Assembly: GCA_001512635.1 (NCBI GenBank)
Contig: LFSA01000048.1
Span: 10,733-46,823 of the forward strand
Length of the DNA stretch: 36,091 nt
Direction of reading: 5' to 3'
Source: Pelotomaculum sp. DTU098
GTDB lineage: Bacteria; Bacillota; Desulfotomaculia; Desulfotomaculales; Pelotomaculaceae
Position numbers and translations under genes: made by a program. How positions within the stretch are numbered: the stretch's first letter is position 1; every line of letters starts with the position of its first letter. The notes beneath the pieces are model-generated. The model was not told where the DNA came from. It saw only the letters and a program-made list of their open reading frames with translations, and searched no databases. Of this stretch, positions 35,401 to 36,091 are shown in pieces.

Positions 35401-36091
35401 AATTACAGGCAGCACCGGGGCTGGTTGTAACCTTTACCTCAGAGGACCGGAGGGTCTCCAGCAAAGTATTCCAGTGGATCAAGAGGGCCGCTTCACTTTT
35501 ATTGAAAAACGGTGCAGCAAGGAGGAATACCGGACTCTGGTGGTGGCAGACCCGCGCAGCGGCGGCGTCAGCGGCAGGAGTTTGCAACTTCCGGGCTGGA
35601 ACGGGAGCACCGGATCCTTTGTTTCCAGGGTTATGGACGGGGTTCTGGCCCAGTCCCGGAACCTTACGGGTGAGCGTGGAAATGAACCCGAAAACTTCTA
35701 TGACACGCCCCTTAAGAGGGTGGAAGCAGCGGCAGTGCTGGCAGGGATTCTGAGCTGGCCGGCGGATTCCGGAGCGAACCTGACCTTTGCCGACGCGGGA
35801 GAGGTTCCGGGGGAATACCGCCAGGCTGTGGCAGAGGCCCAGGCGAGGGGTATCTGCAAGGGGGACAGCGACGGCAGCTTTGTTCCCGGCGGCAGACTCA
35901 ACCGGGCTCAGGCTGCGGTTATTCTAAGCGCCGTCCTGCGGGATCTGGGGATTCCGGCCCCCCAGGCCGCCGGGGTGGAGCCTTACCTGGATGATGCGGA
36001 TATACCGGCCTGGGCCGCTCCTGCTGTGGCGGAAGCCACGGCCCTGGGGCTTTTGCGGGGAAGGCCGGACGGTACATTCGCGCCGTCGGAT
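32465..36091 (+). CDS. Cell-surface subtilisin-family (S8) serine protease with SLH repeats (3' end outside window)
   Basis: The frame is open for 1209 codons from ATG 32465 (GGGGG seven bases upstream) to the right edge. The N-terminus has a basic start and a hydrophobic signal or anchor helix (FAVLTVSLGLALSFLVL). The catalytic triad is complete: Asp99 in VADSGLD, His142 in DGHGTHMAA, Ser328 in GTSMAAAVAGG, with oxyanion Asn239 in GAGNSG. A jelly-roll-like domain with TLVNDLNLVVETPDG near residue 445 resembles that of KP-43-type subtilases. About 600 residues without recognised domains follow. From about residue 1080, SLH repeats appear (GICKGDSDGSFVPGGRLNRAQAAVIL, GLLRGRPDGTFAPSD), which bind cell-wall polymers. 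It probably acts as an anchored extracellular protease. Confidence 0.92.
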   Translation, partial: MRFLKQRYRVKSSFKAPAFAVLTVSLGLALSFLVLHTYQGFAGTREYEKTYITGGRDEDSVSFLNDRARAITGAAAVGAPGFIVPEGLTGEGQIVAVADSGLDLGRLDDLHPDLQSTLGKMPKVVMLKSWAGRSVPDDPDGHGTHMAATIAGTGAASGGQFRGIAPGASIYFQSILDADGKPAPPANLADLFWPAYAAGARVHVDGWGGGPNAYRESASQVDGFVRKYPDFLTIFGAGNSGPSPRTITDEANSKNALVVGASLLPRPALAPGSHTGLPADFSSRGPAGDGRIKPEIYAPGSSVVSARSRLTEGNLPGYPEYTRMQGTSMAAAVAGGGSALLMEYFKKNLELTTPSAALVKAALINGAIAMEGGPSERGFGIMDLAGTIIALKDGSFQFSDEWAGVAQGDEIVFKYTVTDSLSPFKATLAWTDPAAEPGSAQTLVNDLNLVVETPDGSSYYGNHFLGKNAPDRINNVEQVVLPAPQAGEYTLRVSGATIRRNTVSGSITPAQDYALVWGQTSTGGMLKEARESSLTLEDGTTLESAETPVVNLLDEAVAPADSGHLFPGALVYRTLERIYVVAGMWREAGVKAIKTAEGYILSELNPAKRLGGYLVADENGIALNGEKVTPDKLPQGVEVSGVINPFNQKLYQVRAAYTELEGVVSALLEEDGERKLFLGGGSEAYRISPEAVFSYEDNYVNIEAMDLPFGTGALEELEEVLPGMPVRLHLAPSTGEVQYLAVKRQVALGTVSETSVADGKIRLESGVSYRLLAGAPVTKDRKKAGFSDIKPKDYVALMVLPDTGQAIGVVAYSKVFYGKAVNCSEKTSTLDLLSDNGQYLSIKLAPEAVVYRWGARATKDAIAAGSRIRVTTDPGLKEVWRLDLAQTLHDRGRFSEYSAGTGRIATLEGKEYLVSGSTRFLKNGYPVEPEDLRTGEQLELEYAASIPTSGSVLISVNARTSARPPELFVSVLPLPQQLVITGSTGAGCNLYLRGPEGLQQSIPVDQEGRFTFIEKRCSKEEYRTLVVADPRSGGVSGRSLQLPGWNGSTGSFVSRVMDGVLAQSRNLTGERGNEPENFYDTPLKRVEAAAVLAGILSWPADSGANLTFADAGEVPGEYRQAVAEAQARGICKGDSDGSFVPGGRLNRAQAAVILSAVLRDLGIPAPQAAGVEPYLDDADIPAWAAPAVAEATALGLLRGRPDGTFAPSD

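Overview
The window looks like chromosome of an endospore-forming, moderately GC-rich Firmicute of the Desulfotomaculum/Pelotomaculum (Clostridia, Peptococcaceae) type. This is inferred from gene content and order (rpmE-yqhQ-prfA-prmC-sua5-mntP-ywlE-rpiB-glyA ... wecB-atp operon; ywmB-murA-spoIID ... spoIIID-mbl), from the sporulation genes, from frequent GTG/TTG starts with strong purine-rich ribosome binding sites, and from a large SLH-anchored protease. No tRNA, rRNA, CRISPR array, transposase or phage gene was seen.

Layout. Positions 1-10889 hold a forward run of housekeeping genes: the end of a radical SAM protein, L31 with a near-ideal sigma-A promoter, a YqhQ-like membrane protein, RF1 and its methylase PrmC, the tRNA t6A enzyme Sua5/TsaC, a Mn exporter, an arginine/tyrosine phosphatase, RpiB, SHMT, dCMP deaminase overlapping a small MazG-like pyrophosphohydrolase, and UDP-GlcNAc 2-epimerase. 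Positions 11192-18717 hold the complete F1Fo ATP synthase operon (atpZ, I, B, E, F, H, A, G, D, C), closed by a textbook terminator. A 437-bp gene-free stretch follows, then a reverse-strand VanW-type exported protein, then ywmB, murA and spoIID.

Between spoIID and the conserved pair spoIIID-mbl lies an accessory block (about 23.8-30.7 kb). It has a forward gene for a seven-repeat beta-propeller-like protein of unknown function, preceded by a leader with mutually exclusive hairpins over its ribosome binding site. Next to it is a reverse-strand operon TetR-HlyD-ABC ATPase-two ABC-2 permeases, an efflux system laid out like E. coli cecR-ybhGFSR. A perfect 14-bp palindrome sits on the tetR promoter. 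The single ATPase subunit has lost several catalytic motifs, the most unusual protein-level feature here.

The window ends inside a subtilisin-family protease of more than 1200 residues with C-terminal SLH repeats, probably tethered at the cell surface.

Functional themes are: translation termination and tRNA modification; one-carbon and deoxynucleotide metabolism (GlyA, ComEB, MazG-like); energy coupling; envelope synthesis and sporulation (MurA, SpoIID, SpoIIID, Mbl); and export or surface functions in the accessory part. Start sites were chosen by ribosome binding site and family alignment from memory; no database search was possible.
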